A stretch of DNA of 17,495 nt from UBA4416 sp044357775 (GTDB taxonomy: Bacteria > Bacteroidota > Bacteroidia > B-17B0 > Aurantibacillaceae), in contig JBIKOX010000042.1 of the NCBI GenBank assembly GCA_044357775.1, positions 1-17,495 of the forward strand. The letters are read 5' to 3'. Every line of letters starts with the position of its first letter. Position 1 is the first letter of the stretch. The notes under the pieces were generated by a model, which did no database searches, was not told where the DNA came from, and was given only the letters and a program-made list of their open reading frames with translations. Position numbers and translations under genes: made by a program. Below, piece by piece: positions 14,761 to 17,495 of the stretch.

Positions 14761-15792
14761 ATGAATAGTCCTGAAATTAAGAAAGTTGGTTTAGCCTTGC
14801 AAGGTGGTGGCGCACATGGTGCGTTTACTTGGGGTGTTTTAGATAGATTGCTGGAAGCGGAACATATTGTGGCTGATGCGATGTGTGGCACTAGTGCGGG
14901 TGCTGTTAATGCGGTTACTTGCGCATACGGCTTACATATTGGTGGCCCAAAAAAAGCGAAAGAATTATTAGAAATCTTATGGAGAAAAGTTGCTCAGGCA
15001 GGAAGTTTGTTTCAGCCAAGCACATTTGATAAATTATTTAGTGATGGAGATATTCATAACTCTCCTGGGTATATGTTGTTTAATAATATGACACAATATA
15101 TGTCGCCCTATAATTTTAATCCTTTAAATTACAATCCTTTACGGGATATTTTAACAGATTTAATTGATTTTAAGGAATTGCAAATGTATAATAAAAAGAA
15201 ATTATTTATTTGCGCAACTAATGTAAAAACTAATAGAGCTAAAATATTCAGTAATAAAGATATAACTGTTGATACTGTTTTAGCTTCAGCATGTTTACCT
15301 CAATTATTTCAAGCGGTACAAATTGATGGAGAATTTTATTGGGATGGAGGTTACATGGGAAATCCACCAATTTTCCCTTTAATTACAAATACTAATTTGC
15401 ACGATATTGTGCTCATTAAAATTAATTCAATTAATATTAGCTCTGTGCCAACGTCTGCAAGAGATATTGCAGATAGAGTCAATGAAATATCTTTTAACAG
15501 CAGTTTAATTAACGAGATGAAGTTGATTCATTACCGTAATGAATTATTAAGAAACGGCATTTTAAAAACAGATGATAAGGCAAATAGAGAAATTTATGTT
15601 CATACTATTTCCGGTTACGATGCATTGAGTCAATTAAGCTATAGTAGTAAAATGAATACATCTTGGGACTTCTTATTAAGCCTAAAAGAAAGAGGTAGAC
15701 AAACAGCTGAAAAATGGCTTGAATCAGATTATAAACAAGTCGGAATTAAATCTACCTTTGACGTTGAGGAACATTTCTTCGAGAAATTTTAA
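14761..15792 (+). CDS. Patatin-like phospholipase family protein
   Basis: This 343-residue predicted lipid acyl hydrolase uses a Ser-Asp dyad. The oxyanion-hole motif GGGAHGA lies at 15-21, the nucleophile is Ser45 in GTSAG, and the catalytic Asp195 is in WDGGYMGNPPI. The C-terminal region, including GRQTAEKWLESDYKQVGIKSTFD, resembles the DUF3734-type extension seen in some bacterial patatins. There is no signal peptide, so it is probably cytosolic or peripheral at the inner membrane. It probably acts on phospholipid or another acyl ester; the substrate cannot be read from sequence. A beta-barrel protein gene follows after only 10-16 bases, so the two are probably co-transcribed. It appears intact. 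Confidence 0.92.
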   Translation: MNSPEIKKVGLALQGGGAHGAFTWGVLDRLLEAEHIVADAMCGTSAGAVNAVTCAYGLHIGGPKKAKELLEILWRKVAQAGSLFQPSTFDKLFSDGDIHNSPGYMLFNNMTQYMSPYNFNPLNYNPLRDILTDLIDFKELQMYNKKKLFICATNVKTNRAKIFSNKDITVDTVLASACLPQLFQAVQIDGEFYWDGGYMGNPPIFPLITNTNLHDIVLIKINSINISSVPTSARDIADRVNEISFNSSLINEMKLIHYRNELLRNGILKTDDKANREIYVHTISGYDALSQLSYSSKMNTSWDFLLSLKERGRQTAEKWLESDYKQVGIKSTFDVEEHFFEKF

Positions 15793-15808
15793 GATTCTAT
15801 TTTTGCGT

Positions 15809-17495
15809 TTGAAAACATTACATAAACATACTCTTTGTGGTAGATTTATACTGTATTTACTATTCGTATCTTTTAGTGTAAATTCTCAGGTAAAGTATCC
15901 AACAGATAGTAGTTTTATTAACATCCTTTCTAATTCAGATAAAGATAATTTTAAGAATTTTTCGATTTCAAAAATAGATACGTCTATTACTAATTTTCAA
16001 AATTACTTTCCTCGCAATACAAGCGGTCATTTAGGTTTATCATCAGCTCCTTTGTTGATTAATTACAAATCAAAATCACTTGGTTTTAATTTTTACACAT
16101 CGCCCTATCAAAATGATATGATTAGTAAAGATGATATTCATTATTTTCAAACAAAGGGTCCGTATGCCAGTTTAACAGGTGTGGCAGGGAGTAAACAGGA
16201 GCAATTATTTAAATTACTGTTTTCAAATACTTTTAAAAATAAATTAAATATCACTTTGGCATTTAATCGTTATAGTGGTATTGGGTTTTATCAGCATCAG
16301 CAAAGTTTTACTAATAATTTTTATACGTCTTCAAACTATACTTCAAAAAACAATAGAGTAGGGTATTATGCTTTTGTGTTATATAATAAAGTAAAACATC
16401 AGGAAAACGGAGGCATTTCTAACGATACTTTATTTCTTGAAAATGTGTCTATTAATAAATTTTTATTACCAGTTAATTTAAGTAGTGCTAAGCGCGAAGT
16501 TCGAAATACTTCGATTGACGTAAATCCTTGGTTTCGCTTAAATAAAAAGGAAGATAGTTCTACTGTGTTTTCGCATTACCTAGATTATCAATTTAATTAT
16601 TCGGGTAATTATACAAAATATGTTGATTTGAATAGTGGCTCACAAAGCTTTTATAATGTGTTTTATTTAGATCCAGTTTCAACGAGCGATTCTTCGCATT
16701 GGCGAAGTATAAACAATGGATTAAACTATACATTAAAATTAAATGCGATAGGGGCAAAGTTAAAAGTTGGGTATAAAAATGAAATTAATAAAGTCTATCA
16801 ATTTATAGATTCTACTTTTAGTAATCATTTTTTAAATGCCGGATTGTATTTAACACATGCAAATTATTCGGGTTTTGCTAAAGCGCAATATATTGCCAGT
16901 GGTTCAAACCAAAATGATTATTCCATCGAAATAAATAATAGGTATACAAAAAAAATAGCGTATGATTTTTTTAAAACAGCCTTTGTTTTTAATCTAAATG
17001 CTGCAATTGAAAAACGTCATCCTGATTTTATTCATAATACATGGATGAGCAACCATTACATTTGGGCAAATAATTTTTCTCCAACCGATAAAATTCAATC
17101 AGTTTTAAGTATGAGAACTTCGGATAATAGGTTTGATATTGGGATTGTTTATCAGAACGTCAAAAATTTGATTTATTTTAATGAATTTGCTATTCCGGAG
17201 CAAACTCCTATTTCTATTCAAAATATGTCAGCATTTATTCATAAAGATATTTTATTGTTTAAACATTTAGGAATTAATGCTAAATACAATTATCAAAGTT
17301 CATCGTATCAGTCAATTGTAAGTGTTCCTAATCATATTATTAATGGAGCTTTATATTATCAAGGTAATTTATTTAAAAAAGCTTTACAGTTACAAGTTGG
17401 ATTTAATGCACAGTATTTTAGTGAGTTTTATGGGTATGCTTATATGCCATCTACTAATCAGTATTATGTGCAAACTAGTAAAGCGGTTGGTAATT
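15809..17495 (+). CDS. Outer-membrane beta-barrel protein (putative porin), 5' part only, TTG start
   Basis: The frame is open from before 15803 to the window end (562 codons from 15809), with no ATG until about 16120, which would cut off an intact signal peptide. TTG 15809 (or 15803) gives KTLHKH, then FILYLLFVSFSVNS and cleavage near NSQ, so a TTG start is most likely. The mature part is rich in alternating aromatic and polar strands with many Asn, Tyr and Ser residues, and contains YASLTGVAGSKQEQLFKLLFSN and later WANNFSPTDKIQSVLSMRTSD. These resemble the Bacteroidota 'putative porin' (Porin_10-like) family, which is my best guess. It is probably in an operon with the patatin gene. The 3' end is beyond the window, so length and C-terminus are unknown. 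Confidence 0.8.
   Translation, partial: MKTLHKHTLCGRFILYLLFVSFSVNSQVKYPTDSSFINILSNSDKDNFKNFSISKIDTSITNFQNYFPRNTSGHLGLSSAPLLINYKSKSLGFNFYTSPYQNDMISKDDIHYFQTKGPYASLTGVAGSKQEQLFKLLFSNTFKNKLNITLAFNRYSGIGFYQHQQSFTNNFYTSSNYTSKNNRVGYYAFVLYNKVKHQENGGISNDTLFLENVSINKFLLPVNLSSAKREVRNTSIDVNPWFRLNKKEDSSTVFSHYLDYQFNYSGNYTKYVDLNSGSQSFYNVFYLDPVSTSDSSHWRSINNGLNYTLKLNAIGAKLKVGYKNEINKVYQFIDSTFSNHFLNAGLYLTHANYSGFAKAQYIASGSNQNDYSIEINNRYTKKIAYDFFKTAFVFNLNAAIEKRHPDFIHNTWMSNHYIWANNFSPTDKIQSVLSMRTSDNRFDIGIVYQNVKNLIYFNEFAIPEQTPISIQNMSAFIHKDILLFKHLGINAKYNYQSSSYQSIVSVPNHIINGALYYQGNLFKKALQLQVGFNAQYFSEFYGYAYMPSTNQYYVQTSKAVGN

Overview
The window looks like a chromosomal piece of a low-GC Bacteroidota bacterium (GC roughly one third by eye), of the gliding or Flavobacteriia/Chitinophagia type. 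The reasons are two type IX secretion cargo proteins (one with a type A and one with a type B C-terminal sorting domain), an S46 peptidase, a Reg_prop/Y_Y_Y sensor kinase paired with a LytTR regulator, A-rich start regions without Shine-Dalgarno sequences, and promoters of the Bacteroidota form TTTG-N19/20-TAnnTTTG. I see no rRNA, tRNA, CRISPR array, transposase or phage gene. No gene-free stretch is longer than about 230 bases.

Left part (1-7993, all on the minus strand). In transcription order this holds the sensor histidine kinase, a type B-sorted surface protein, lpxK (lipid A 4'-kinase), a trimeric-type purine nucleoside phosphorylase overlapping lpxK by 41 bases, a striking 24-bp perfect inverted repeat built from an ATTCGTA heptamer, and the N-terminal 620 codons of an S46 dipeptidyl-peptidase that runs off the window.

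Middle part (8064-12957). Two related type II toxin-antitoxin operons (DUF6364-like antitoxin plus PIN-domain toxin), both on the plus strand, bracket a minus-strand LytTR response regulator and a plus-strand dipeptidyl peptidase IV. The first operon lies, in opposite orientation, between the response regulator and its likely partner kinase. The second lies between two 67-bp direct repeats (60 of 67 bases identical). Both operons have the same promoter design: a TATACGTATA palindrome in the spacer, the -7 box TATATTTG, and a second CGTA element 22-23 bp further on, which is a good candidate autoregulatory operator pair.

Right part (12973-17495, plus strand). This holds a secreted type A-sorted protein of propeller type, a patatin-like phospholipase, and, 10-16 bases after it, an outer-membrane beta-barrel (putative porin) that is cut by the window end and seems to start at TTG.

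Functionally the window mixes housekeeping envelope and purine genes with peptide use (S46 and S9B dipeptidyl-peptidases), surface secretion, and one two-component system whose neighbourhood has been invaded by toxin-antitoxin modules. The most interesting parts are the shared operator architecture of the two toxin-antitoxin operons, the direct repeats around the second, and the heptamer palindrome.
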